Positions 1-9,739 of a stretch of 12,777 bases of DNA are shown here, piece after piece. The translations under genes and the position numbers were made by a program. This DNA is from Conidiobolus incongruus B7586 (Eukaryota; Entomophthoromycota; Entomophthoromycetes; Entomophthorales; Conidiobolaceae), in assembly GCA_000697335.1 (NCBI GenBank), contig JNEM01016235.1, forward strand, positions 1 to 12,777, read 5' to 3'. The notes under the pieces were generated by a model. That model searched no databases. It was not told where the DNA came from and saw nothing but the letters and a program-made list of their open reading frames with translations. Each line of letters opens with the position of its first letter. Position 1 is the stretch's first letter.

Positions 1-14
1 TCTTTTAAAATAAT
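1..14 (+). mobile_element. Element 3, left edge (outermost chromovirus, RNase H region)
   Basis: These 14 bases match 4375-4388 of element 1. If 15-11335 is removed, the sequence continues from base 14 into 11336 onward and runs parallel to 4375-4410 of element 1 without a gap. This is the short left shoulder of the oldest, + strand chromovirus copy, interrupted by element 2. The rest of its left half lies outside the window. The stretch alone is too short to identify; the call rests on the join with the right side. Confidence 0.75.
10..14. repeat. Target-site duplication of element 2, left copy (ATAAT)
   Basis: ATAAT directly precedes the outer end of the left LTR of element 2. The same five bases directly follow the right LTR at 11331-11335. 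Five bases is the usual duplication length for Ty3/gypsy elements. The sequence is low in information because the region is AT-rich, but it falls exactly at both LTR boundaries. Confidence 0.8.
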
Positions 15-411
15 TATAAGTATAGTGGTTAATATTAATATATTATAGAGAAAAACTTAATATAAAAATAATATGACATAAAACATAGAATTATTATATA
101 ATTATAATATGCAAATATAAACAAAGAATAATTAAGTTTTAAATTAAGATAAGTTACTAATATATTAAGATTTTTATTAAATAGTGTTAATATACTATAA
201 TATTAATAAGATATAGTTCTAATTTTAAAAATAGTGAAAAAAATAAACAATAGTAAAAATTGAGAGGAAAAAGGCAAACCTAGCCTATTAAATAATTCAA
301 GATTATTTATATAATTAATTTAGCTTTAAAAGTATAAATTAACTATATAATTTATAATTAATTAAATTATATAAAAAATATATAAGAATTTAAAGAATTA
401 GTCTTTTAATA
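15..411 (-). repeat. Element 2, 3' LTR
   Basis: This 397-bp LTR lies on the - strand. Its complement begins TGTTAATA-like at 411 (TGTTAAG in element 1) and ends CTTATA at 15. It matches the reverse complement of 5994-6390 (also 397 bp) and the same-strand LTR at 10933-11330 (398 bp) along its whole length. The polypurine tract abuts its inner edge at 412, which makes it the 3' LTR of a - strand element. Confidence 0.92.
110..129 (-). promoter_or_regulatory. Conserved LTR block (candidate core promoter), element 2 3' LTR
   Basis: The complement of this stretch carries the CTTTGTTTATATTTGCA block seen at 975-994, 6276-6295 and, in slightly altered form, 11028-11044. It is the best preserved part of the LTR in all four copies. 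The TTTATATTT core could have been a TATA-type promoter element, but this is inferred only from conservation and position. Confidence 0.3.
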
Positions 412-418
412 CTCCCCT
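412..418 (-). promoter_or_regulatory. Polypurine tract of element 2
   Basis: CTCCCCT here is the complement of AGGGGAG and lies directly against the inner edge of the 3' LTR. The same AGGGGAG precedes the 3' LTR of element 1 at 5987-5993. In Ty3/gypsy elements this tract primes plus-strand DNA synthesis. The run of four C stands out in a region with very little G or C. Confidence 0.8.
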
Positions 419-769
419 AATAAATTTCTTAAAAAAATCATATTCTTTAGATTTTTAAAAATGGGTATAATATGCTAAAATATTCTTAAAACTTTTTAAA
501 GATTTTTATATAATTTTTTTAATAAGATAACCTATTTATTTTAAATAAATATTAAGCATAATACTAACAGATTTATATTTAATTATATAATTAATATAGT
601 ATTCTTCTTCTTTATTTTAATTAATAATTAGATTTAGTTTTAAAGCTTTTAATTAATTAAGAAAAATATTAAAATCTTCAAAATAAGGTTTGATTTTAGA
701 TATATAAAAGGTAAAGTTAATCCTTAAAGTTAAAAGTAATTTTAAGGTAATTTTTTTGAAATTTAAATT
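419..769 (-). pseudogene. Element 2: chromodomain region remnant
   Basis: This piece is the 3' end of the element 2 internal region, cut off from the rest by element 1. Its complement parallels about 5639-5986 of element 1, including the stretch between integrase and chromodomain (about 640-769) and the chromodomain region itself (about 440-620). In chromoviruses the chromodomain at the C terminus of integrase recognises modified histones and steers insertion into heterochromatin. It is a fossil with no usable frame. Confidence 0.75.
765..769. repeat. Target-site duplication of element 1, left copy (AAATT)
   Basis: AAATT precedes TGTTAAG of the left LTR of element 1, and AAATC follows the right LTR at 6391-6395. 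The two copies differ by one C/T. Alignment of the broken ends of element 2 with 5633-5645 of element 1 confirms that these five bases are the duplicated part of element 2. Confidence 0.8.
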
Positions 770-1089
770 TGTTAAGAGATTAGTTCTTTAAATTTTTATA
801 TATACTTTTATATAATTCAATTAACTAGGTTTTTTTTTCTCTCAATAGTTACTGTTTTTATCTTTTCTACTATTTCTAAGTTTGAAACTATATTCTATTA
901 ATATTATAGTATACTAACACTACCTAATATAAATCTTAATATATGTGTGACTTATTTTAATTTGAAGATTAATTAAACTTTGTTTATATTTGCACACTAC
1001 AACTATATTATAATATTATATTTTATATTATACTACTTTTATATTAAGTTTTCCTCTATATTATATTGGTACTTACCACTATGTTTATA
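770..1089 (+). repeat. Element 1, 5' LTR
   Basis: This 320-bp LTR begins TGTTAAGAGA and ends GTTTATA. It matches 5994-6390 in order over its length and the two element 2 LTRs in reverse complement. In the last 22 bases it differs from its 3' partner at five positions, four of them C/T or G/A. A short open stretch of 62 codons at 980-1168 overlaps its 3' end and is not a gene. Confidence 0.9.
975..994 (+). promoter_or_regulatory. Conserved LTR block (candidate core promoter), element 1 5' LTR
   Basis: AAACTTTGTTTATATTTGCA occurs here and identically at 6276-6295, with close complements at 110-129 and 11028-11044. A second conserved block, TTAAGTTTTCCTCTATATT, follows at about 1045. Such conservation among otherwise drifting LTR copies may mark the old promoter or the R-region boundary. 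This is inference; no transcript start can be seen. Confidence 0.3.
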
Positions 1090-1200
1090 TAGTAGCAATA
1101 ATAAAACTATTAAAAACTTATTAGAAACTAATAATTACTTATATCAAATCTATTTATTACTTTTTTAGATTTTATTTATAACTTATTTTAATTTAATTTA
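1090..1200 (+). other. Element 1 leader and primer-binding-site region
   Basis: Directly after the 5' LTR comes TAGTAGCAATAATAAAAC, where the primer for minus-strand DNA synthesis would bind. It does not show the TGG start common to many tRNA-primed elements, and I cannot assign a tRNA. The matching region of element 2 (about 10830-10932) is similar but has its short repeats in a different order. Decay may hide the original site. Confidence 0.5.
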
Positions 1201-2300
1201 ATATTATACACTATAATATGACTAAAAAAAAGATACCTTTATATTATTTTAATAATGATAGTAGTTTAATTACTAATTGAATCTAAAACTTTAATTTTTT
1301 AAAGCTTGTTACCCTCTAAAAAACTTATATTAAATAACTTCTAGTTAAGAAAAATATAACTTAAAAAGTTTAAATCTAACAAACTAGTTATTTTATTATA
1401 ATTAATATATTAAACTACTTCTTTAATGTTTTTAAAAATAAACTAACCACTTATGATAATTTTAAAAACCTTTACAAACTTGAAAACTATCTTAAAAATA
1501 TAAAGAATTACTTTAATTTAATTCTTGATGAAGATTTAAAGAATATCTTTAAATAAGTTATTTTTTTTAGAAAAATCTATTTATATTTAATAGTTAACTT
1601 ATTACAAACTTAATCCTAAAGAGTTTTTAAAGGGATAACTTACTATAAAAACATAAACCTTTAAATAGTTGGAAAAAGCCTTTAAAAAAATATTACCTAA
1701 GTAATTAAGTTTGATTAACAAGAAAAAAGCTTTCTTCACTTAAATAGAAAATTTCTATAAGGTAATTAATTTAGAAATTTAATAAGATATATTTAAATAC
1801 ATTAAATATCACTAAAAAAGAATAAATCTATTAATCACTATAATACCTTAACCTTTAAGTAAAACTTAAATTAATTAACAGGGAATATTTTAATAATAAG
1901 TTTTTTTTAACATTTATAAAATAACAATTATAATTGATAATATCTTTTACTCTATAACTAAATCTTTTTATCATAAGAATTAATCTTTTAAAACTTACTT
2001 AAGCTTATTTAAATCTTAAATAATAGATGATTCTATTTTAAAGATCTAAAAGAAAACCTTTAGTAAAGAAACTAAAACTTACTTGAGAGTAAATAAAAGT
2101 TACTATTATTGTTAGAAAACACAAGTTAATCATAGAGTTGATAAGTATTCTCTTAAAAAGCAATATCTGTTTAATTCTCAATAATCTTAATCTACCAACT
2201 ATAAATCAAACTTAAATAATATTAATATTACTTTAGAATCATCTCTTTTATAATTAGTTAATAAATTCTAATTTAATTTGCAAAAATTCTAATAAACTAA
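1200..2300 (+). pseudogene. Element 1: gag remnant
   Basis: This region occupies the gag position between the leader and protease. The stretch at about 1560-1900 has scattered aromatic- and tryptophan-type spacing reminiscent of a capsid domain. Around 2095-2150 there is a tyrosine- and cysteine-rich stretch resembling a CCHC zinc knuckle, as in the nucleocapsid part of gag. Element 2 carries the parallel region at about 9740-10830. Assignment rests mainly on position and on the knuckle; sequence decay is heavy. Confidence 0.55.
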
Positions 2301-2399
2301 TGATTCTATAAATTAAATTATATATATATTAAAGAGATCCAACTAATTAAACTACTAAAAACTAAAAATATTCTAATAACTAATTTATCTTATAACTCT

Positions 2400-2620
2400 T
2401 TACCTTTAACTATCACTTTATTATTTATTTTTACTAGATATTTTATAGATATACTTATTAATGTTTTAATTAACTTTAGTTGTTTTAATTAAATTATCTC
2501 TTCTTTTATTTTTATAGAATTATCTTTACCTACTTAAAAAAACAACTTTATAATTAAATATACTAATAATTTAATAGAACAAGCATTTAATACTTTATTT
2601 AAGTACTTATCACTACTTTT
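2400..2620 (+). pseudogene. Element 1: protease region remnant (tentative)
   Basis: This stretch lies between gag and reverse transcriptase, where a Ty3/gypsy aspartic protease belongs. Around 2430-2480 there is a short stretch whose hydrophobic pattern resembles the active-site loop of retroviral proteases. The likeness is weak and the call depends mostly on position. The parallel segment in element 2 is at about 9410-9640. Confidence 0.35.
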
Positions 2621-3039
2621 CAACTACTCTCAATATATTAAATTCCTAGTTGGTAACATTAGTTATAATTTTATACTAGGTTAAAATTAATTTAAATATT
2701 ATAGTTTTTTATTTATAAGTATTACCCTAGAAAGTTATAAATCTATTTTATTTATATTCTAAAAGAAATTAGTAGAATTAATCTCAAAAAATTTAAATTA
2801 CCTTATTATAAAACCACCAAATACTATACTTAATATCAACTCTATAATTATATCAAATAATTTGATTATTATAAACAAAAACCAATATAAAATATTATAT
2901 AAAAACCTTAATAATTTATAAAGATATGAATTTATTTATTATTTATCTATTAGTACCTTATCTGTTAATTTCAATAAAGTTATAACTAATAACTATTTTT
3001 ATTATAATATAATAAGTTAATTTATTAATGTTTTTGAAT

Positions 3040-3620
3040 TTATGAGTAGATTATGTTTTAAACATAATATTAAACATAAAATTAAACTTCTTTTAGGTAT
3101 ACAATTATACTTAAAGCTTATTTATTATTTATCTCTTAAATAATATCAAACTTTAAAAGAAAAAATGCAAAAATTATTTGAAAATAAATATATTAAACCT
3201 TCTTCTTCCCTATAAAAATCTTATATCTTCTTTGTATAATAAACTAATAGTGGTTAAAAATTATATATCAATAATTGTATTTTAAACTCTAAAACAATCA
3301 AAGATAAAATTTTATTATTAAACCTATATAATGTTAAAGATAAACTACTTAGATCTATTATATTCATTAAATTAGATATTAGAAATAGTTATCATAATAT
3401 TAAAGTTAAAGGAAATTCTATTTTCTTAATTATTTTTAATACTTTACTAAGCTATTATAAATTTATTGTTATAAACTTTAGATTATATAATACCCTTACA
3501 ACTTTTACTTAATTTATTAAATCCTTTTTTAACTTTGTCTTTAATAACTTTGTTATTATTTATTTTAATAATATCTTGATCAATTTAAACACTAAAAAAG
3601 GATATATTTAATATGTAAAT
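3040..3620 (+). pseudogene. Element 1: reverse transcriptase remnant
   Basis: This is the best recognisable part of the element. Blocks in the order of Ty3/gypsy reverse transcriptase are visible: the N-terminal segment leading to the PSSSP-type region (about 3120-3220), the KLDIR block (about 3364-3400), the PFGL/NAPATFQ-type block (about 3465-3520) and the active-site YLDDIL region (about 3555-3592). The enzyme copied element RNA into DNA inside virus-like particles. It is decayed and has no long open frame. The parallel region in element 2 is at about 8430-8970. Confidence 0.85.
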
Positions 3621-3699
3621 TAAGTCTTACAAATTATTTAAGAATATAAATTATCTTTAAAGCTATTAAAATATATTTTTAGTATTTTTTCTATTTCTT

Positions 3700-4500
3700 T
3701 CTATAGTTTTATTATTTCTTCTGAAGGAATTGATATTAATTTAACTAAGCTTAATAGTATATGAGCTTTTATTATATTTATAAACAAAGATCAACTTATA
3801 TTTATACTGAATTATTAAATTATTTTAAAGATTTCATTGATTCTTTTATAAGACTTATATCTTTTTTAACTAATCTTTTAAGAAAAAACTCTTTTTTTAA
3901 ATAAACCCTATTAAATATTTTTTACATAAATGCTTTAATTTTCTATATTATCAATGTTCCTGCTTTATCTATTTTTAATCTTAAACTACCTACTAATATT
4001 TTTATTAATTTAATTCTTTTACAATTAATAAACAGTAAATCTAATTTAAATTTAATTTATATTCTACCCTTTAACTATAAGATAAAATAATAAATAAGGG
4101 AGAATAAGTTAAGTTTAACCTTATAAATATTATCTTAAAGCTTATAATATTCTAGTTAAAAAAATAAAGCTAGCTGAATTAAAATACCTAGTTTATAAAT
4201 AAGAACTTTTTACCTTAGTAAAAATAATCAAAAATCATATATATTTTTATTTAACAATCTTTTCTTAATACTTATTGATTATAAATCACTCATCTATTTA
4301 AACACTTAAATGTATTTATTAAAAAAAACTAAATAAATTAAAACTATCTAAGCTTATATTTTCTTTATCTAATATCTCTTAAGTTAATAAAACTATATTA
4401 TAGATACTTTGTTAAAAAATCTTACATACTTATTCTTTTATTCAAATTATAAAAACCCAGCAGATATTAACATAATAATCATTAATAAAAGAAATAAACA
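3700..4500 (+). pseudogene. Element 1: RNase H remnant
   Basis: The region follows reverse transcriptase directly, as in Ty3/gypsy pol. Its end, at about 4450-4500, carries a proline-alanine-aspartate stretch like the linker that closes RNase H before integrase. RNase H removed the RNA strand from RNA:DNA hybrids. The point parallel to the insertion of element 2 into element 3 falls within this domain, at about 4384-4388. Confidence 0.65.
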
Positions 4501-4689
4501 ATTGATTAAATTACTTTAAAAAACACTATAAATTAATAATTTCTTTATTTCAATTAAAGAAAAACACTCTGAACTATTAGTAAATTAATTAAAATATGTC
4601 AAGAAATTTAAAATCTTTGATAACTTATTATATTATAATAATTGTTTATATGTCTTTAATATTCTTAGAATTTAACAAGTAATATTTAA

Positions 4690-5640
4690 TGAGTTTTATA
4701 ATTTATTTGTTAAAAGACATTATAACTAGTTAAAAACTATTAAGAGAATTAAAATAAAATATTACTAGCCTTTTTTAATTAAATTAGTTTAGAAATACAC
4801 TAATACCTGTGATATATGCTAAAGAATTAAATATAATACCAAACTAAAATATAGTAAACTTATTCCCTTATAAGTCCCTAATAAAACTTATTAATAAATC
4901 CAACATAATTTTATAAAAATTCTTAAATCAGCAACTAGTTATAATGATTTACTAATTGTAATTAATTTATTCTTTAAATATATTTATTTTATTCCTTATT
5001 TTAGAACTTCTATAACTAAAGATATTGTAAAACTATTATTCCCTAATATTTTTACCTATTATAAAATTCCACAAACTATTAGATTTAATAAAGATGTGTA
5101 ATTTAACTTATAATTTTAGAAGTTATTATCCTCTTCCCTTATAATTAATTTAGCTATATTTATTATTAATCATCACTAAATTAATAAACTTGTTGAAAGA
5201 ACTATTAAAACTTTAAAGAAAATAATTAAAGCTAATATTAACACTAATTAGTTAAATTAAAATACCTATATCTACTAACTTTAATATTTATTTATTATTT
5301 TTATCAACAAATCAACAGGTTTTAACCTTTATTTCATCAATTATAATAAACATCTGAATTTAATAATTACTCTAAAACTCTAAATCAACTTATCTTTAAA
5401 TGTTGTTGAATTTTAATCTGATATTAAATATATTAATTCTTTTATTAAATTTAACTTAGAAAACAATTAAAAGATTATAAAACAATAATATTTAAAATTA
5501 TTTAAGAATCCTTTTAAATATAAAACTATTGTGTTTGTATATTTAGAACAATTTACCCTTAAACTTACCTTATTTAAATCTAGCTTAAATCCAAAATACT
5601 TGCTATTATATTATAACCCCTATAAAATTTAATCTATTAA
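4690..5640 (+). pseudogene. Element 1: integrase remnant
   Basis: Three parts are visible in order. The HHCC zinc-binding domain ends in a two-cysteine stretch at about 4805-4835. The DDE catalytic core runs from about 4890 to 5240: its first conserved strand is near 4905-4980, and the region parallel to the HPQTDGQTER block of fungal gypsy integrases is near 5168-5218. The C-terminal domain approaches 5560-5640. The enzyme inserted element DNA into the host genome. Element 2 has the parallel region at 6391-7350 (- strand), and element 3 has it at about 11640-12777. Confidence 0.82.
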
Positions 5641-5779
5641 TTTAAATTTTGAAAATATTATCTTAAATTACCTTTAACTTTGAGGATTAACTTTACCTTC
5701 TATATATCCAAAATCAAACCATATTTTAAAGATTATAATATTTTTTTTAATTAATTAAAAGCCCCAAAGCTAGATTTAA

Positions 5780-5975
5780 TTATTAATTAAAATAGAGAAA
5801 AAAATACTATATTGATTATATAATTAAATCTAAATTTATTAGGAATAAATTTTATTTTTATAAAAATAAATAGGTTATTTTATTGAAGAAACTATATAGG
5901 AACCCTTAGAAAATATTAAGAATATTTTAGCTTATTATATCTATTTATAAAAATTTAAAGAGTGTGTCACTTTTA
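5780..5975 (+). pseudogene. Element 1: chromodomain remnant
   Basis: Just upstream of the polypurine tract is a stretch with the spacing of a chromodomain: an acidic-aromatic start near 5790, a basic middle, a WKGY-like region near 5865-5880 and a WEP.ENL-like region near 5900-5930. A C-terminal integrase chromodomain defines chromoviruses and targets integration to heterochromatin. This fits the finding that copies of this family sit inside each other. Support is from position and pattern, not from an intact frame. Confidence 0.7.
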
Positions 5976-5986
5976 AAAAACTTATT

Positions 5987-5993
5987 AGGGGAG
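5987..5993 (+). promoter_or_regulatory. Polypurine tract of element 1
   Basis: AGGGGAG abuts the first base of the 3' LTR (TGTTAAG at 5994). It is the plus-strand priming site of the element. Its complement appears in the same place in element 2 at 412-418. Confidence 0.85.
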
Positions 5994-6390
5994 TGTTAAG
6001 AGACTATTTTTTAAATTCTTATATATACTTTTATATAATTTAATTAACTATAAATTATATGATTAATTTTTACTTTTATAGCTAAATTAATTATATAAAT
6101 ATCATTGAATTATCTAATAAACTAGGTTTTTCTTTTTCCTCTCAATATTTATTGTTTCTTATCTTTTTTATTATTTTGAAGTTTAAAACTATATCCTATT
6201 AATATTATAGTATATTAGCACTATTTAATAAAAATCTTAATATATCAGTGACTTATCCCAATTCAAAGCTTAATTAAACTTTGTTTATATTTGCATATTA
6301 TAGCCACATTATAATATTACATTTTATATCACACTACTTTTATATTAAGTTTTCCTCTATATTATACTGGTATTTACTACTATACTTAAA
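5994..6390 (+). repeat. Element 1, 3' LTR
   Basis: This 397-bp LTR begins TGTTAAGAGA and ends CTTAAA. It is the same length as the left LTR of element 2 and matches it in reverse complement. Its outer end is fixed by the target duplication AAATC at 6391-6395. Confidence 0.92.
6276..6295 (+). promoter_or_regulatory. Conserved LTR block, element 1 3' LTR
   Basis: AAACTTTGTTTATATTTGCA here is identical to 975-994. It may be an old promoter or transcript-boundary element of the LTR family. Confidence 0.3.
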
Positions 6391-6395
6391 AAATC
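6391..6395. repeat. Target-site duplication of element 1, right copy (AAATC)
   Basis: AAATC follows the 3' LTR of element 1 and pairs with AAATT at 765-769, with one C/T difference as expected from deamination. Confidence 0.78.
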
Positions 6396-7350
6396 AATAA
6401 ATTAAATTTTATAAGGATTATAATATTATAATAAGTATTTTAGATTAAAGTTAAATTTAATAAGGTAAGTTTAAAGGTAGATTATTTTAATTATATATAT
6501 AAATTAATTTTATATTTAAGAGGATTTTTAAATAACTTTAAATATTGTTATTTTATAATCTTTTAATTTTCTTCTAAGTTAAATTTAACAAGGGAGTTAA
6601 TATATTTGGAATTAGATTAAAATTTAATAACATTTAAAAATAAATTTATTTAAAGATTTAAAGCAAATATTAAATTAAGATATTTATTATAGTTGATAAA
6701 ATAAAAGCTAAAACATATTACTTTATTAATAAAAATATCAAATAAATAATAAAGTTGGTAAATATAAATATCTTAATTTAATTAATTAATATTAATATGA
6801 GTTTTAATTATTTGCTTTAAGGTTTTAATAGTTTTTTTAATAAGTTTAATAATTTAATGATAATTGGTAGTAAATATAGCTAGATTAATCTTAAAGGAAA
6901 AGGACAGTAGCTTTTAAAATTAAAAGTTAAATTATATATTTTTATCAGATACAATAGTTGATAGAATTTTATAATAGGTAAAAATATTAAAAAATAATAA
7001 TTATTTAGTATCTTTAACTATAGAAATTTTAAAATAAAAAATAAAATAAACATATTTAGAAAATAAATCAAATATAATTAATAATTATTATAATTAGTTG
7101 TTGATTTAAAAATTTTTATGAAATTAAGTTAAATTTGTTATTAAGTTTCATTAGGGATTTATAAGGGAATAAATCTACCATATTTTAGTTAGGTATTATA
7201 TTTAGTTTTTTAGTATATATTATAGATATTAGTGTATTTTTAAACTAATTTAATTAAAAAAACTAATAATATTTTATTTTAATTCTCTTAACAATCTTTA
7301 ACTAGTTTTGATATTCTCTAATAAATAAGTGTTAGCATTTATTAAATATT
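6391..7350 (-). pseudogene. Element 2: integrase remnant
   Basis: The complement parallels about 4690-5634 of element 1. The stretch near 6800-6875 matches the region beside the HPQTDGQTER block of element 1. Its 3' continuation toward the chromodomain lies across element 1 at 419-769. It is more AT-rich than the same region in element 1, consistent with its greater age. Confidence 0.75.
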
Positions 7351-7539
7351 GCTTGTTAAATTTTCAAAATATTAAGGATATATATACAATTATTATAATA
7401 TAATAAATTATCAATAATTTTCAATCATTTGAAATACTTTAATTAATTTTCTAATAGTTTAAAGAGTTCTTCTTTAACTAAAATAAAGAAAATATTATTT
7501 AGTAGTGTTTTTTAAAATAGTTTAATAAATTATTTATTT

Positions 7540-8330
7540 CTTTTATTAATAATTATTAAGTTAATATTTGTTGGGTTTTTATAGTTAAAATAAAAAGATA
7601 AGTATATAAGATTTTTTAATAAAGTATTTATAATATAATTTTATTAACTTAAAAGATATTAAATAAAAAAAATAAGCTTAGATAGTTTTAATCTATTTAA
7701 CTTATTTTCTTAATAAATACTTTTAAGTATTTAAATAAATAAATAATTTGTGATTTATAAGTGTTAAGAAAAAGTTGTAAAATAAGAAATATAAATGATT
7801 TTTAATGATTTTTACTAAGGTAAAGAGTTTTTATTTATAAACTAGATATTTTAATTTAGCTGGTTTTATTTTTCTTAACTAAAATATTATAAGTATTAAG
7901 GTATATTTATAAAGTTAAATTTAACTTATTTTTTTTTATTTATTATTTTATGTTATAGTTAAAGGGTAAAATAGAAATTAAATTTAAACTAGGTTAACTA
8001 TCTATTAATTATAAAAAAATTAAAACTAGTAAAAATAATAGTAGGTAATTTAAGATTGAAAATAAATAAAGTAAAAGCTTTAATAATATAAAAAATTAAA
8101 ACATTTATATAAAAAGTATATAATGGGATTTATTCAAAAAGAGAGTTTTTTCTTAAGAGATTAATTAGAAGGGTTATAAGTTTAACAGAAGAATCAATGA
8201 AAATTTTAAAATGTTTTAATAATTTAAATATAAATATAAGTTGATTTTTGTTTTTAGATACAATAAAAGCTTTTATACCATTAAGTTTAGTTAAATTTAT
8301 ATTAATTTCTTAAGAAGAAATAATATAACT
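7540..8330 (-). pseudogene. Element 2: RNase H remnant
   Basis: This region is collinear with about 3700-4500 of element 1 in reverse complement, lying between the integrase and reverse transcriptase regions of the same copy. It is recognised by parallel alignment rather than by its own motifs. No open frame remains. Confidence 0.6.
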
Positions 8331-8429
8331 ATAAAAGAAAATAAAAAAAGTATTAAAAATTCATTTTAATAATTTTAAAGATAATTTATATTGTTGAATA
8401 ATTTATAAGATTTAATTAATATATTAAGT

Positions 8430-8970
8430 ATATTTTTCTTTAGTTTTTAAATAAATTAAGATATTATTAAGATAAGTAATAATAAAATTATCAAAAATAA
8501 AGTTAAAAAGGGAATTAATAAATTAAATAAAAGTTATAGAGGTATTATATAATTTAAAGTTTATAATAGTAAATTTATAGTAGTTTAGTAAAATACTAAA
8601 AATAGTTAAAAGAATAAAATTTTCTTTAACTTTTATTATTATAATAATTATTTTTAATATCTAGTTTAGTATATATAATAGATTTAACTAATTTATCCCT
8701 AATATCATATAAGTTTAATAATGAAGTTTTATCCTTGATAGTTTTAAAGTTTAAAATATAATTATTAATATATAATCTTTAACTATCATTAGTTTTTTGT
8801 AAAAAAAGAATAAAAGATTTTTATAATGAGGAAAAAGGTTTAATATACCAATTTTCAAGTAATTTTTAGATTTCTTCTTTTAAAATTTAATATTATTCAA
8901 GAGATAAATGATAAGTAAGTTTTAAATATAGGTGTGTATTTAAAAAAAGTTTAATTTTATGTTTAATATT
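8430..8970 (-). pseudogene. Element 2: reverse transcriptase remnant
   Basis: The complement parallels the reverse transcriptase of element 1. The stretch near 8452-8490 matches the active-site region, and about 8860-8925 matches the N-terminal block. The order and spacing are preserved, although no long open frame is. Confidence 0.75.
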
Positions 8971-9409
8971 ATACTTAAATGGTAATCTACTTATAAGTTT
9001 AAAAATATTAGCAAATTAACCTATTATATTATATAAGAAATGATTATTAATTATAATTTGATTAAAATTAACAAATAAAATACTAATAGATAAATAAAAA
9101 ATAAATACATATCCTTGTAAATTATTAAGGTTTTTAATTAGTTTTTTATATTAATTTTTATTGATAATAATAGAATTTTTTAATATAATTATAAACTTAG
9201 TATTAGATAAAGTATTTAATAATTAAATAGTAAAATAATATTGATTTTTTATGATTAATTCTATTATTATTTTTAGAATATAAAAGAAATAGATTTGTAA
9301 CCTTTTAAAATAATACCTATAGATAAAAAACTATGGTATTCAAATTAATTTTAACTTAATATAAAATTATAACTAATATTATCAATTAAAAATTTAATAT
9401 ATTAAGAGT

Positions 9410-9640
9410 AGTTAAAAAATAGTGATAAATATTTAAATATAATGTTAAATGCTTGTTTTATTGAATTATTCAGCATATTTAATTATTAACCTGTTTTTTT
9501 AAATAGATAAAAATAGTTTTATAATAATAAAAAAAATAATATAATTAAAACAACTAGAGTTAATTAAAGTATTAATAGATATATCTATAAAATATCAAGT
9601 TAAAATAAATAGTAATATAATAATAAAAGGTAAAAAATTA
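9410..9640 (-). pseudogene. Element 2: protease region remnant (tentative)
   Basis: This segment is collinear with about 2400-2620 of element 1 in reverse complement. The protease label is carried over from a weak call there, so it is mainly positional. Confidence 0.3.
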
Positions 9641-9739
9641 CAAGTTAAATTAATTACTAGAATATTTTTAGTTTCTAGTAATTTAATGAACTAAATCTTT
9701 GTAATATATATAGTTTAATTTATAAAATCATTTGTTTAT

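Larger units (their letters stand above)
770..6390 (+). mobile_element. Element 1: Ty3/gypsy chromovirus fossil inserted in element 2
   Basis: This is the innermost and therefore youngest chromovirus copy, on the + strand. It has LTRs at 770-1089 and 5994-6390 and an internal region of about 4.9 kb. In order it shows a primer-site region, gag with a zinc-knuckle-like stretch, protease, reverse transcriptase, RNase H, HHCC plus core integrase, chromodomain and polypurine tract. The pol order (reverse transcriptase before integrase) and the chromodomain place it with Ty3/gypsy chromoviruses rather than Ty1/copia. It keeps more G and C than element 2. It is broken throughout, with many dozens of interruptions and no open frame longer than about 60 codons. 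RIP prevents clock dating from LTR divergence. Confidence 0.93.

Noticed and set aside
15-1089. Two facing LTRs at 15-411 and 770-1089 as the ends of one short inverted element
   Set aside because: They belong to different elements: the left one joins the polypurine tract and chromodomain region of a - strand copy, and the right one joins a primer-site region of a + strand copy.
980-1168. Open frame of 62 codons on the + strand
   Set aside because: It straddles the end of the element 1 5' LTR and the leader, is made almost only of I, L, Y, F, N and K as expected from AT-rich DNA, and has no domain or ribosome-independent support. It is a chance gap between stops.
3040-3620. Ty1/copia or LINE reverse transcriptase
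   Set aside because: The integrase region follows RNase H rather than preceding reverse transcriptase, LTRs are present, and a chromodomain-like region ends the internal part. This order is that of Ty3/gypsy chromoviruses.
6770-6800. AT-rich short palindromes (TTAATTAATTAA-type) as regulatory sites or origins
   Set aside because: Such strings recur throughout the window by composition alone and show no special spacing or conservation between copies.
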